A stretch of DNA of 64,000 nucleotides, from positions 41,783-105,782 of the forward strand of contig JAIYBC010000064.1 of NCBI GenBank assembly GCA_027488845.1, read 5' to 3'. Below the pieces are notes generated by a model, which had not been told where the DNA came from, searched no databases, and saw nothing but the letters and a program-made list of their open reading frames with translations. The translations under genes and the position numbers were made by a program. This document shows positions 34,909 through 44,526 of this stretch, piece after piece (the first letter of the stretch is position 1; each line of letters begins with the position of its first letter). The stretch is from Verrucomicrobiales bacterium. GTDB taxonomy: Bacteria; Verrucomicrobiota; Verrucomicrobiia; Limisphaerales; UBA9464.

Positions 34909-36654
34909 ATGTCCTTCACCCCCCTCAAGACGGTCTTGGAACGCGCCGGGTTGCTCACCCCGGCGCAGTTCGAGCATTGGAACTCGGCATGGCGTGGCCT
35001 GCGGGACTCCGGCGGCACGGGAACGCGGCTCGCGTTCTTCGCCCGTGAATCCGGCGCCTCGGAGGAGGCCTTCCTCCAGAAGCTGGCCCCGGCCCTCGGT
35101 TGCAGTTACGTCGACCTGGCCAAGGCAACGATCCCGCCGGAAGCCCGCAAGCGCATCAGCACGAAGGTGGCGTTCCAGCACAACGTCATTCCCCTTGCCG
35201 AGGAATCCGGTGCGCTGGTGGTGGCGGTGTCCGACCCGTTCGACGGCGCGATGCTTTCCGGTGTGCAGTACGACGCACGGGGACCGGTGGTCCTCGCACT
35301 CGCGCCGTCCGCCGAGATCGAGAAGGCGCTGAAGAAGTACTACGGCGTCGGCGCGGAGACGCTGGACGAGATGGCCGAGGACGACGACGCGATCGAGTTG
35401 GAGATCGACGGCGGCCGCGAGATCACCGGCGACGACCAGGACGCGAGCGTCATCAAGTTCGTCAACCAGGTGATCTGGGAGGCCTTCAAGGACCGCGCGA
35501 CGGACATCCATTTCGAACCCTCCGAGGACGAGCTCCGCATCCGGTACCGCATCGACGGGATCCTCCACCAGACCCCGTTGCCGCCGCAGATCAAGCGCTA
35601 CCAGGCGGCGTTGATCTCGCGCATCAAGGTGATGGCCGGGATGAACATCGCCGAGAAGCGCCTGCCGCAGGACGGCCGCATCAACGTCCGCATCAAGGGC
35701 GAGGAGATCGACATCCGCGTTTCGACGGTCCCGACCGTTTGGGGTGAGTCGGTGTCGCTCCGCCTCCTTTTGCGCGGCAAGATCTTCTTCAGCCTCGAGA
35801 AGCTGGGTTTCGGTGCGGACGAGGACGCGGTGATCCGGGAGCTGATCGTGAAGCCGCACGGCATCGTGCTGGTGACCGGTCCGACCGGATCCGGCAAGTC
35901 GACGTCGCTCTACGCGTTCCTCTCGACGATCAACTCGGTGACCAAGCGGATCATCACGATCGAGGAACCCGTCGAATACGAGCTCAAGGGGATCAACCAG
36001 ATCCCGGTCCGTTCGGACATCGGGCTCACCTTCGCCGTGGGACTGCGGCACATCCTGCGCCAGGACCCGAACGTGGTCATGGTCGGCGAGATCCGCGACT
36101 CCGAGACCGCGGAGATCGCGATCCGCGCGTCGCTGACCGGGCATCTCGTCTTCAGCACCCTGCACACGAACGACGCTTCCAGCGCGTTCACGCGGCTCAT
36201 CGACATGGGCATCGAGCCGTTCCTCGTCGCCTCGTCGGTGGAAGCGATCATGGCCCAGCGCCTCGTCCGGACCATCTGCCCGCACTGCAGCCGGCCGCAG
36301 AAGATCGACCGCGAGTACCTGTTGAAGGTCGGGTTCCCGGAGGACGAGATCGATTCGACCGACTTCCGCAAGGGCGTGGGCTGCGAGCAATGCCGGCAGC
36401 TCGGCTACCAGGGCCGCACGGGCATCCATGAGCTGCTGGTGGTGACCGAGGCCATCCGGCCGCTGGTGATGAACCGGGCTTCGGCCGCGGCCATCGGCGA
36501 CGTGGCCCGGCGTCAGGGCATGCGGACGCTGCGCCAGGACGGTTGGCGGAAGGTGAAGGCGGGCGTGACCACGGTGGAGGAGGTCCTCCGTGTGACCCAG
36601 ACCGAGGAGCACGTGAAGGGCCTGATCGGCGACGACAAGGCGGTGGTTCCATGA
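34909..36654 (+). CDS. gspE: Type II secretion/type IV pilus assembly ATPase (GspE/PilB)
   Basis: This cytoplasmic ATPase powers pseudopilus or pilus assembly. The 581-residue protein has the N-terminal GspE domain (about 1-150), Walker A in TGPTGSGKSTSL (about residue 323), the Asp box TIEEPVEYELKGINQ, Walker B in VVMVGEIRDSETAEIA (about 388), and the His box GHLVFSTLHTNDA. A zinc-binding subdomain with CPHC and CEQC (about 457 and 491) is present, as in GspE/PilB. It heads a four-gene operon; the next ATG overlaps its stop by four bases. Confidence 0.94.
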   Translation: MSFTPLKTVLERAGLLTPAQFEHWNSAWRGLRDSGGTGTRLAFFARESGASEEAFLQKLAPALGCSYVDLAKATIPPEARKRISTKVAFQHNVIPLAEESGALVVAVSDPFDGAMLSGVQYDARGPVVLALAPSAEIEKALKKYYGVGAETLDEMAEDDDAIELEIDGGREITGDDQDASVIKFVNQVIWEAFKDRATDIHFEPSEDELRIRYRIDGILHQTPLPPQIKRYQAALISRIKVMAGMNIAEKRLPQDGRINVRIKGEEIDIRVSTVPTVWGESVSLRLLLRGKIFFSLEKLGFGADEDAVIRELIVKPHGIVLVTGPTGSGKSTSLYAFLSTINSVTKRIITIEEPVEYELKGINQIPVRSDIGLTFAVGLRHILRQDPNVVMVGEIRDSETAEIAIRASLTGHLVFSTLHTNDASSAFTRLIDMGIEPFLVASSVEAIMAQRLVRTICPHCSRPQKIDREYLLKVGFPEDEIDSTDFRKGVGCEQCRQLGYQGRTGIHELLVVTEAIRPLVMNRASAAAIGDVARRQGMRTLRQDGWRKVKAGVTTVEEVLRVTQTEEHVKGLIGDDKAVVP

Positions 36655-38030
36655 GCGGTTCCCGGAAGTCCGCCCCGAGCGGCTGCAACCTGCTGGTGGT
36701 CCACGGGGCGAGCCGTCGGCTCTTCCAGTTCCAGGTTTCCAAGGGACGTCCGGAACCCGCGGGCGACCTGGCCGTCGCCGAGGGCGCCGCGCTTCCCGAG
36801 AAGGCGGTGGGACGCGACTGGCGCTTCCTGCTGCGTCCGCGCCTGGACCTGGCCTGGCTGCCGATGGACACCGTGTTCATCCGGACCGTGGAGCTTCCCG
36901 CGTGCGATCCGGCCGAGGTGGCCGGGATGGTGGAGTTCCAGATCGAGCGGATCTCCCCGATGCCGCCGGCCCAGGTGGTCTGGACGGTCGAGACCGTTCC
37001 GCATGCGGACGGTGGCGGGCAGACCGCGGTGGTGACCCTTGCCGCCCGTTCCGGTGTCGACGCCTTCATCGGGGATCTGGAATCCGGCGGCTATGTGGTC
37101 GACGCCCTGGTCAATCCGCTTCTGCGCGAGCTGTTGGATTCGCCGGCGCCCCGTGAAGGGCTGCATGTCCTGGCCGAAACCACGTCCTCTGTGCCCGGTG
37201 CCCTGGTCGCCTGGTGGACCGGCGGTGTCCTGCGGGAGGTCGCCTTCCTGCACCTTACCGGCGCCAACCCGGCCGATGCGCTCGTCCAGCAGCTCCAGAA
37301 GGCGGCCTGGGCGGCCGAGGCCGAGGGCTGGCTGACCGTCCTTCCTCCGATCCGGCTCTTCGGCGAGGCGGTGGAGTTGGAGCCCCTGCGGCTCGCGCTC
37401 CAGGAATGGTCCGGCACGGCGGTCGCGTGCGAGGGGCGTGTGCCGATGCCCGAGCTGGCGGCCCGCACGGCCCGCCACGCTCTCAAGGGAGGCGCGCCCA
37501 CGATGGTGGCCGACGAGGTGCGCGAGCGTCAGCGCCGGCAGTTCGTCGATACGCTTTGGGTCAAGGGATTGACCGGCCTCGCCATGACCTACCTCGCCGG
37601 CGTGTTCGTCTACCTCGCCGTGTTGACCGTCCAGAAGTCGCGTCTCGACACGTTGAGGGACGAGACCCGTGGAATGGCCGTACAGTACACGAACACCCTG
37701 CAGCTGAAGGCCCGGGTACGGGTGTTGCAGGAGCAGGTGGCGCTGAGGTTCGCGGCCCTCGACTGCTGGAACGCGGTCGCCGAGCGGTTGCCGGAAACGC
37801 TCAACCTGACCCAGATGGACTTCAAGGGCGGCCGGATCCTGTCCCTGGACGGCACCGCCATGGACGAGAACCGCGCGGACGTCACCCGGTTCAACTCGGA
37901 ACTCAAGACGGTGATGATCGACGGCAAGCCCCTGTTTTCCGAGGTGAAGCCCGCGACGACCCAGCTCCGTGGAGCGCAGCTGACCTGGAGGTTCGATGCC
38001 GAGCTTCGGCGGGAGGACACCGCGCCATGA
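36651..38030 (+). CDS. PilM-PilN/GspL-like fusion protein
   Basis: The 459-residue protein has an N-terminal cytoplasmic part of about 300 residues with the features of the PilM/GspL actin-like domain (IRTVELPACDPAEVAGMVEF, then QIERISPMPPAQVVW). A single membrane helix lies near residues 306-327 (GLTGLAMTYLAGVFVYLAVL), followed by a periplasmic PilN-like coiled part (ETLNLTQMDFKGGRILSLDG). In pilus systems PilM and PilN are separate; a fused form is the GspL arrangement. It would link the GspE ATPase to the inner-membrane platform. Both ends overlap neighbours by ATGA. Confidence 0.78.
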   Translation: MSGSRKSAPSGCNLLVVHGASRRLFQFQVSKGRPEPAGDLAVAEGAALPEKAVGRDWRFLLRPRLDLAWLPMDTVFIRTVELPACDPAEVAGMVEFQIERISPMPPAQVVWTVETVPHADGGGQTAVVTLAARSGVDAFIGDLESGGYVVDALVNPLLRELLDSPAPREGLHVLAETTSSVPGALVAWWTGGVLREVAFLHLTGANPADALVQQLQKAAWAAEAEGWLTVLPPIRLFGEAVELEPLRLALQEWSGTAVACEGRVPMPELAARTARHALKGGAPTMVADEVRERQRRQFVDTLWVKGLTGLAMTYLAGVFVYLAVLTVQKSRLDTLRDETRGMAVQYTNTLQLKARVRVLQEQVALRFAALDCWNAVAERLPETLNLTQMDFKGGRILSLDGTAMDENRADVTRFNSELKTVMIDGKPLFSEVKPATTQLRGAQLTWRFDAELRREDTAP

Positions 38031-38752
38031 TGCGCTGGTTCGACAAGCTCAACCTCGGGCCGTCCGAGCGGCGCATCGCCATCGCCGGCGCCTGCCTGTT
38101 CGCATTGCTGCTCAACTACTGGCTGATCTGGCCCTACTTCTCCGAGTGGGGGCAGGTGGAGCGCGAGTGGGACAAGCTCGCCGGCCAGAAGACGATCTAC
38201 TTCAAGGAGGTCAGCCAGAAGGCCGCCTACCAGCGTCGCCTCACCGAGCTTGAGGGTTCCGGCGCCCAGGTGATGCCCGAGGACCAGGCCAACACGGTCC
38301 AAAGCAGCATCGTCTCCGCCGCCGGCACCAACGGGGTGAACATCATCCAGATCACGCCGCAGCTCGCGACCCTTCGCACCTCGGCCTCGAAGGACACCAA
38401 CTTCTTCGACGAGCAGGTCGTGGTGGTGAACCTCAGCGCCAAGGAGCAGGGCCTCGTCTCCTTCCTCCACGCGCTCGGCTCCAGCGACTCGATGATCCGC
38501 GTCCGGGAGATGTCCCGCCTGCGGCTCGACAACTCGGGGCAGAACCTCGGGGCCAACGTCACTTTCGTCGCCAGCTTCCAGAAGGCCAACAAGTCGAACA
38601 AGTCGACGACACCGAAGCCCGCGCCGGGTTCCTCCAATACGCCTCCGGCCATGCCGGGAGCGAAGGGGATCCCTGACGCCCCGGGAGCCAAGGGTTCCCC
38701 GGGGGAGCCCCGGTCGAAGGCCTCCGTCACCAACGCGACATCCAAGAAATGA
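38027..38752 (+). CDS. PilO/GspM-like inner-membrane protein with a Gly/Pro-rich tail
   Basis: The 241-residue protein has a membrane helix near residues 17-37 (IAIAGACLFALLLNYWLIWP), a coiled-coil stretch and a ferredoxin-like periplasmic domain (VQSSIVSAAGTNGVNIIQI, then VSFLHALGSSDSMIRVREMS) matching PilO/GspM. The C-terminal 45 residues are low-complexity with collagen-like GxY triplets (MPGAKGIPDAPGAKGSPGEP), unusual for this family. Position between the GspL-like protein and the secretin supports the role in the assembly platform. Confidence 0.75.
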   Translation: MMRWFDKLNLGPSERRIAIAGACLFALLLNYWLIWPYFSEWGQVEREWDKLAGQKTIYFKEVSQKAAYQRRLTELEGSGAQVMPEDQANTVQSSIVSAAGTNGVNIIQITPQLATLRTSASKDTNFFDEQVVVVNLSAKEQGLVSFLHALGSSDSMIRVREMSRLRLDNSGQNLGANVTFVASFQKANKSNKSTTPKPAPGSSNTPPAMPGAKGIPDAPGAKGSPGEPRSKASVTNATSKK

Positions 38753-41193
38753 TCTCCGTGAACACGCGCCTCATCCATCTCGCGGTGGTCGCCGCCCTGA
38801 CGGTGAACGGCCTGGTCGCCCAGGACACCCCAGACGCCCGTCCGAATTTGCCGAACCTCCCGCCCGGCGTGCTGCCCGGTACCGCCGGGGCCGTCTCCGC
38901 GGCCGGAGTCGGCGCAGCGCCCGCAGGGGGCGCACCGGCCGCGGGAAGCCCGTTCCCGGCACTTCCCGAGCTTCCGACCCGCCGGCGCTCCACCAACGTG
39001 GTCGTCTCGACCAACCTCCCCTCGGCCCTCCCCAAGCAGTTCCCGCGTCCCGCTGGGACCACTCCGACGACGGCACCCTCCACGGCAACCACGACCACCG
39101 CTGGACGTCCGGCAGCTCCGGCCAAGGCCGGCCCGCCGTCACCGGTCCAGCCCGGCAAGGCCAGCGAGGAGGACAAGGCCCTGAACGAATCCACGTTGAA
39201 GGCCCTCCGCGAGCAGCGCGGCACCAACGCCCCGGCCAAGGACTTCCGCATCGTCTTCAAGAACCAGGACCTCAACCAGTTCTTCGACCAGGTCTACGGT
39301 CCCACCGTCGGCCGGACGATCCTCCGGGCCCAGGGCCTTCCCCAGGTCCAGATCAGCGTCAACACCCAGAGCGAGCTCGACGACGCCGAGCTGGTCCAGA
39401 TGTACGACACGATCCTCGCGCTCAACGGCATCACCATGATCCCGACCGGCGAGAAGTTCGTGACCGCGGTTCCCGTGGCCCAGGCGATGCAGGAGGGTGC
39501 GGCCTTCTCGGACCAGACCGCCGACAAGTATCCCGAGGCGAGCCAGTTCGTGACGCACGTCGTCCAGCTGAAGCACGTGCCCATCGAGGAGGCGGTTCCC
39601 ACCATCACGCCGTTCGCCAAGAACGCCCAGGGCATCGTCGCCCTCGCCAGCACCAAGACCCTCGTGCTGCGGGACTACGCGATCAACGTGAAGCGCATGC
39701 TCGAGGTCCTCGCCAAGATCGATGTCGAGGTGGAGGAGGACTACGTCCTGGAGGTGATCCCCATCCGCTATGGCAAGGTGGACGAGATCTACTCGACCCT
39801 GACCAGCGTCATCGGCGGCGGCGGCGTCAGCGGCACCCCCGGCGGTGGGGCCGCCGGAGGAGCCGGCGGCGTGGGGGGCGCAGGAGGGCTTGCCGGTTCA
39901 CGGCGCTCCGGCGTCGGCGGTGTGGGTGGCGTGAACGGGATGAACTCCGGGATCAACCAGTTCGGTGCGGGCGGCCAGCTGGGCGGCAACAACCGCTTCG
40001 GCACCGCGAACCGCCTCAACCAACAGCAGCTGGGCGGCGCCAACCAGGCCGGTTCCGCGGTGAACACCGGCTCCTTCCAGAGCCGCTTCAACAGCATGTC
40101 CCGCGGTCAGGGCGGCTCGGCCTACGGCGGTCTCTCGGACCTCCTGCAGACGGTCAGCATCACCGCCGACCAGCGCTCCAATTCGCTGATCGTGTACGGC
40201 AACAAGAAGGATCTCGCCCGCCTCAAGGAAGTGCTGGTGAAGGTCGACACGCTCCTGCCCCAGGTGCTGGTCGAGGCCATCATCATGGAGGTCAACCTCA
40301 GCGACGGCTGGAACTACGGCATCAGCGCCGCCCAGCGCGCCGCGCAGTTCGGCGACAACGCCAACAACCGCGGCGGCGGCGTGATCAACAACCCGGGCGG
40401 CGCCCCGATCGGCACCGGTGCCGACTTCCTGCGCCAGCTCGGCCGCAACAGCACCACGGTCGGCACGAACGTCGTGAACGGCGTCCCGTCCACCTCCGGC
40501 GCCGGCCTCTCCTACTTCGCGCAGATCGGGCAGAACTGGGACCTCGCCATCAGCGCCATCTCCGCCGACAGCCGGGTCAACGTCATCCAGCGTCCCCGGG
40601 TGATCACCTCCCATGCGACGCCGGGCAGCTTCTTCGTCGGCTCGGAGGTCCCGTTCGTGTCCGGCTCCTTCTTCGGCGGCGGCACCTTCGGCAACAGCCA
40701 GTCGATCACCCGACAACAGGTCGGCGTGGGACTCAACGTCACGCCCTTCATCACCCCGGACAACCTGGTCGTCATGCAGATCGACCAGAACGTGGACAAT
40801 CTCGGGTCCAATCTCGACCTCGGCAACGGTCAGAGCGCCCCGACCACCCAGACGCGTTCCGCCAGCTCCTTCGTCACCGTCCGCGACAAGGATGCCGTGC
40901 TGCTCGGCGGCTACATCACCACCAGCACCGACAAGCAGCGCTCCGGCGTCCCGCTGCTGAAGGACATCCCGCTGCTCGGGGCCGCCTTCTCGCGCCGTTC
41001 CCAGAACAGCTCGCGCACCGAGCTGATGATCCTCATCCGCCCCAGCATCCTGACCACGCCCGCCGACGCCGGCGCCGTCGCCGACCAGGAGCGTCAGCGT
41101 CTGCCGGGCGTCCGGGTTGCCGAGAGGGAGTTCGAGGAGAACGAGAAGGTCGAGGCCCGCAAGGCCCGCCGGCAGCTCAAGGAAGACCGCTGA
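38749..41193 (+). CDS. gspD: Secretin of a type II secretion-like system (GspD)
   Basis: GspD forms the outer-membrane gate. The 814-residue protein has a signal peptide, a Pro/Ala/Thr-rich linker (about 25-140), N-domains with KDFRIVFKNQDLNQFFDQVY and LKHVPIEEAVPTITPFAKN, and a Gly/Asn-rich insertion (about residues 354-460). It ends with the secretin core: VNVIQRPRVITSHATPG, VGVGLNVTPFITPDNLV, and GVPLLKDIPLLGAAFSRR with LMILIRPSIL. The insertion is much longer than in typical GspD. No pilotin or GspC gene is in view. Confidence 0.92.
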   Translation: MISVNTRLIHLAVVAALTVNGLVAQDTPDARPNLPNLPPGVLPGTAGAVSAAGVGAAPAGGAPAAGSPFPALPELPTRRRSTNVVVSTNLPSALPKQFPRPAGTTPTTAPSTATTTTAGRPAAPAKAGPPSPVQPGKASEEDKALNESTLKALREQRGTNAPAKDFRIVFKNQDLNQFFDQVYGPTVGRTILRAQGLPQVQISVNTQSELDDAELVQMYDTILALNGITMIPTGEKFVTAVPVAQAMQEGAAFSDQTADKYPEASQFVTHVVQLKHVPIEEAVPTITPFAKNAQGIVALASTKTLVLRDYAINVKRMLEVLAKIDVEVEEDYVLEVIPIRYGKVDEIYSTLTSVIGGGGVSGTPGGGAAGGAGGVGGAGGLAGSRRSGVGGVGGVNGMNSGINQFGAGGQLGGNNRFGTANRLNQQQLGGANQAGSAVNTGSFQSRFNSMSRGQGGSAYGGLSDLLQTVSITADQRSNSLIVYGNKKDLARLKEVLVKVDTLLPQVLVEAIIMEVNLSDGWNYGISAAQRAAQFGDNANNRGGGVINNPGGAPIGTGADFLRQLGRNSTTVGTNVVNGVPSTSGAGLSYFAQIGQNWDLAISAISADSRVNVIQRPRVITSHATPGSFFVGSEVPFVSGSFFGGGTFGNSQSITRQQVGVGLNVTPFITPDNLVVMQIDQNVDNLGSNLDLGNGQSAPTTQTRSASSFVTVRDKDAVLLGGYITTSTDKQRSGVPLLKDIPLLGAAFSRRSQNSSRTELMILIRPSILTTPADAGAVADQERQRLPGVRVAEREFEENEKVEARKARRQLKEDR

Positions 41194-41229
41194 GCGGAAT
41201 GGGATTCCCCGCCGGAGCCTCTGACGTTG

Positions 41230-41841
41230 ATGCGCAACGACCGACGACTGCTGGTTTTCCTCAGGGCGCCGCGGGAAGGGCAGGTGAAGACCCGGCTGGC
41301 CCGTGAGATCGGCCCGGTCGCCGCGTTGGAGGCCTATCGCACACTGCTCCAACGCACGCTCGATGCCGCCGCGGACTTCGGCCCGGTGGAACTCCGTTTC
41401 ACGCCGTCCGATGGGCTTCCCCTGGTGGAACCGCTCCTGCGGCCCGGATGGACTGCCGTGACCCAAGGGGAAGGAGACCTCGGCGAGCGCCTGGATTCGG
41501 CGTTCCGCGACGCCTTCCGTGACGGCTTCCAGCGGGTGATGGTGGTTGGGTCCGACTGTCCGGAGATCGGTCCCGAGGACCTGGGGCTGGCCGATGAGCG
41601 GCTCTCCGAGACCGATGTCGTGTTGGGTCCGGCCCACGACGGCGGTTACTGGCTTTTGGGCCTGCGTCGACCGGCTCCGTTCCTCTTCCGCGACATGCCG
41701 TGGAGCACCCCGGGCGTCTTCGCCGAGACCATCCGCCGCGTGGAAGCGGCCGGACTCCGCATCGGGCGCCTGCGCGAACTGGCCGATGTGGACACGGCGG
41801 CCGACTGGAGGCGGTGGTTGGAACGTGCTCGTCCGGGCTGA
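41230..41841 (+). CDS. DUF2064/TIGR04282-family nucleotide-sugar transferase-like protein
   Basis: The 203-residue protein begins MRNDRRLLVFLRAPREGQVKT and has VMVVGSDCPEIGPEDL and LGPAHDGGYWLLGLR, the signature of the TIGR04282 (DUF2064) glycosyltransferase-like family. Members have a GT-A fold and are found in arsenosugar and other glycolipid clusters, but this context shows none of those. It starts 36 bases after the secretin, on the same strand, so read-through is likely. An in-frame TTG three bases upstream is an unlikely alternative start. Confidence 0.83.
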   Translation: MRNDRRLLVFLRAPREGQVKTRLAREIGPVAALEAYRTLLQRTLDAAADFGPVELRFTPSDGLPLVEPLLRPGWTAVTQGEGDLGERLDSAFRDAFRDGFQRVMVVGSDCPEIGPEDLGLADERLSETDVVLGPAHDGGYWLLGLRRPAPFLFRDMPWSTPGVFAETIRRVEAAGLRIGRLRELADVDTAADWRRWLERARPG

Positions 41842-42082
41842 TCCGGATCCATCCGGAGGGAGCCCCCGTCAATGCGACCTGCCGCGAAGGGAGCGGGATC
41901 CGCGGTTGTTCGATGGCAAAGCCGCACCCCATCCGGTGGTGGGCGATTCGGCTCCGGGTCCGGTTCTCCGTTGGCGGCTTGGCGGATTTGCGTGTGTCCC
42001 TTCCGGCTTCCATGAACCGATTCGACGGATCCCGCTTTCCATCCCGGTTGCCGTGGTGGATTTCCCACCGCAGGATCCGTGC

Positions 42083-43054
42083 ATGCAGAACGCTTCGTTG
42101 AACCGCCGTGGATTCCTCACCGGCGGTCTGCTGGCCGCCGCCTCCGCCGGTTGCGCCACGTCGGACTCCGGCCAGGCCACCGCCTCCTCCGGAACGCCCG
42201 CAGGACGCATCCGCCTCGCCATCGCCTCCTACTCCTATTGGCACTTCCGGGATCCGAAGGTGACCATCCACCAGGTCGTCGACCGCTGCGCCGAGCTGGG
42301 GGTGGACGGAGTGGACATCCTGCACCGCCAGATGGACATCCCGGAGAAGGAGCCGCTGACCTCCGCCCACCGGTCCTATCTCGCGGACCTGCGTCGTCAT
42401 GCGTTCCGGCAGGGCGTGACGCCCGTCTGCCTTTCGATCCACCAGGACTTCGTCGATCCCGATCCCGCGGTCCGCAGGACCCATGTCGCCCACACCGAGA
42501 AGTGCATCGAGATCGCCTACGCGCTCGGCGTCTCCTGCGTCCGCATCAACTCGGGACGATGGAACACGATCGCGTCGTTCGACGACCTGATGAAGGCGCG
42601 CGGCGAGGAGCCGGTGCTTCCCGGCCACACCGAGGACGACGGTTTCCGGTGGTGCGTCGAGTCGTTGGAGCAGTGCCTTCCGAAGGCCGCGGAATGTGGT
42701 GTGATGCTGGCCGTGGAGAACCACTGGGGACTCACGCGGACCGTCGAAGGAATGCTTCGGATCGCCCGGGACGTGCGGCATCCGAACTTCGGCCTGCTGA
42801 TGGACACCGGGAATTTCCTCGAGAACCCCTACGACAAGCTGGAGGCGATCGCCTCCAAGACCGTGTACGTGCAGGCCAAGGACTACCCCGGTGGCGGCGA
42901 GTGGTACACGCTGGACCTGGATTATCCGCGCATCGCCGGGATCCTGCGCAAGGCCGGCTATTCCGGTTGGGTGGCGTTGGAGATGGAAGGCAAGGAGCCG
43001 GCGTCGACGGCCGTTCCCAAGAGCCTCGCCAAGCTCCGCTCGGCGTTCCGCTGA
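42083..43054 (+). CDS. Tat-exported sugar phosphate isomerase/epimerase-like TIM barrel
   Basis: The 323-residue protein opens with [18 protein letters not shown], a twin-arginine signal that ends in a lipobox-like SAGC, suggesting a Tat lipoprotein. The rest is the xylose isomerase-like/AP endonuclease 2 barrel, with metal ligands in [32 protein letters not shown] and [11 protein letters not shown]. Members interconvert sugars or hydroxypyruvate-type compounds. An exported form with this fold is typical of Verrucomicrobia and Planctomycetes glycan catabolism. Confidence 0.83.
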   Translation: MQNASLNRRGFLTGGLLAAASAGCATSDSGQATASSGTPAGRIRLAIASYSYWHFRDPKVTIHQVVDRCAELGVDGVDILHRQMDIPEKEPLTSAHRSYLADLRRHAFRQGVTPVCLSIHQDFVDPDPAVRRTHVAHTEKCIEIAYALGVSCVRINSGRWNTIASFDDLMKARGEEPVLPGHTEDDGFRWCVESLEQCLPKAAECGVMLAVENHWGLTRTVEGMLRIARDVRHPNFGLLMDTGNFLENPYDKLEAIASKTVYVQAKDYPGGGEWYTLDLDYPRIAGILRKAGYSGWVALEMEGKEPASTAVPKSLAKLRSAFR

Positions 43055-43148
43055 ACGGATTCGTCGGGCAGGCCGGTTTGGAGGGCAGGGCGGGTGCGCA
43101 GGGAAATGGACTTGCCGCCGGAAGCTCCCAGGCATGGAGTGCACCTCC

Positions 43149-43304
43149 ATGCCGAAGAAGGCTCCAAGGAAGAAAAGGGTCGCCCGGCCGCGGGTTCTCT
43201 GGCAGGTCAACCCGACCACGCGGGTGGAGGATTCGGCCAAGAGCTATCGTCGCCGAAAGCCGCCGCAGATCCGCGTGGATGCAGACGATGAGCAAGAAAC
43301 CTGA
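43149..43304 (+). CDS. Small basic protein overlapping the hisG start
   Basis: A 51-residue ORF begins [20 protein letters not shown] and ends VDADDEQET; it is strongly basic in the first two thirds and acidic at the end. Its last 17 bases overlap the start of hisG in another frame, giving possible translational coupling. The pattern '[20 protein letters not shown]' is not random-looking and the ORF has a clear ATG. I do not recognise a named family. It could be a DNA- or RNA-binding peptide. Confidence 0.5.
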   Translation: MPKKAPRKKRVARPRVLWQVNPTTRVEDSAKSYRRRKPPQIRVDADDEQET

Positions 43305-44214
43305 ATCCGCCGCCACCGCAGCCACCAACGCCCCCGCGCCCCGGCTGAAGCTGGGCCTGCCCAAGGGATCGCTCCAGGAGGCGACCCTGCAGAAGTTCGC
43401 CCGTGCCGGATGGAACATCACGGTCTCGTCACGGAGCTACGAGCCGTACGTGGACGATCCGAGCCTCCAGATCCGCCTCATCCGGGCGCAGGAGATCGGT
43501 CGCTACGTCGCCCTGGGCTATCTCGATGCCGGCCTCACCGGCATCGACTGGATCCATGAGAACGGCGTGGTGAGCCAGGTCCACGAGGTGGGGGAGTTCC
43601 TCTTCAGCAAGGCCACCCGCCAACCGACCCGTTGGGTGCTGGCGGTTCCCGAGGAGTCGCCGATCAAGACGGTGAAGGACCTGGAGGGAAAGCGGATTGC
43701 CACCGAGGTGGTGGGGATGACCAAGCGCTGGCTCAAGAAGCATGGCGTGAAGGCCGAGATCGAGTTCTCTTGGGGAGCGACCGAAGTGAAGGCGCGCGAA
43801 TTGGTCGACGCGATCGTGGACGTGACGGAGACCGGTTCCTCCCTCCGTGCGAACAAGCTGCGGATCGTGGACACCCTGATGGTTTCGACGCCGCGGCTCG
43901 TGGCGAACAAGGCGGCGTGGAAGGACGACTGGAAGCGGCGCAAGATCGAGAGCATCGCGATGCTGCTGAAGGGGGCCATCGAGGCCGAGGTGAAGGTGGG
44001 ATTGAAGATGAATCTTCGTGAGAAGGACCTGCCAAACCTGTTGCAAAGCCTCCCGTCACTCCGTAATCCTACCATCTCAAGTTTGAGCCAGTCGGGCTGG
44101 GTGGCTGTGGAGACGATCATCGACGAACCGGTGGTTCGGGAGATGATTCCGCAGCTGAAGGCCTTCGGTGCCGAAGGCATCATCGAGTATCCGCTGAACA
44201 AGGTGGTTTACTGA
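43288..44214 (+). CDS. hisG: ATP phosphoribosyltransferase, long form
   Basis: HisG joins ATP and PRPP at the first step of histidine synthesis. The 308-residue protein has [35 protein letters not shown], a PRPP-loop region with [20 protein letters not shown], and the C-terminal HisG_C regulatory domain ([20 protein letters not shown]) that binds histidine in the hexameric long form. An ATG nine bases earlier is possible. The other his genes are not in the window. Confidence 0.95.
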   Translation: MSKKPESAATAATNAPAPRLKLGLPKGSLQEATLQKFARAGWNITVSSRSYEPYVDDPSLQIRLIRAQEIGRYVALGYLDAGLTGIDWIHENGVVSQVHEVGEFLFSKATRQPTRWVLAVPEESPIKTVKDLEGKRIATEVVGMTKRWLKKHGVKAEIEFSWGATEVKARELVDAIVDVTETGSSLRANKLRIVDTLMVSTPRLVANKAAWKDDWKRRKIESIAMLLKGAIEAEVKVGLKMNLREKDLPNLLQSLPSLRNPTISSLSQSGWVAVETIIDEPVVREMIPQLKAFGAEGIIEYPLNKVVY

Positions 44215-44240
44215 ACGACCGGCAAAGCACGAACAGAACT

Positions 44241-44342
44241 ATGGGTTCACTCAAGAAACGTCGTAAGGCGAAGATCAACAAGCACAAGCGTCGGAAGAAG
44301 CTTCGGCAGAACCGGCACAAGAAGCGTACCTGGCAGAAGTAA
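44241..44342 (+). CDS. bS22/AURKAIP1-COX24-like ribosomal peptide
   Basis: The 33-residue peptide MGSLKKRRKAKINKHKRRKK continues with LRQNRHKKRTWQK. It closely follows the pattern of the small highly basic AURKAIP1/COX24-domain proteins (bS22 in mycobacteria, which begins MGSVIKKRRKR) that sit in the small ribosomal subunit near the decoding centre. It lies 26 bases after hisG and is followed by a terminator, so it may share that transcript. Confidence 0.82.
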   Translation: MGSLKKRRKAKINKHKRRKKLRQNRHKKRTWQK

Positions 44343-44385
44343 CGCTGCCACTTCGGCCGTTCTCACCACCAATCGCTTTACGAAA

Positions 44386-44422
44386 AACGCGGTTCCGGAT
44401 CCCTCCGGGCCGCGTTCTTTTT
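44386..44422 (+). terminator. Rho-independent terminator after the bS22-like gene
   Basis: Arms AACGCGG (44386-44392) and CCGCGTT (44410-44416) pair fully, with an inner CCGG/CCGG extension, and are followed by C and five T residues. It separates the hisG unit from the TPR lipoprotein gene. Confidence 0.8.
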
Positions 44423-44526
44423 GCGCCCAATGGCATCCGGATGAAGTGTCTGGAACGCCAACCGGGGCGTTGGAAGAACGGGTCGTCCGCTTCCTGCCCA
44501 ACCCTTCGGACTCTTCGGTTCCCACC

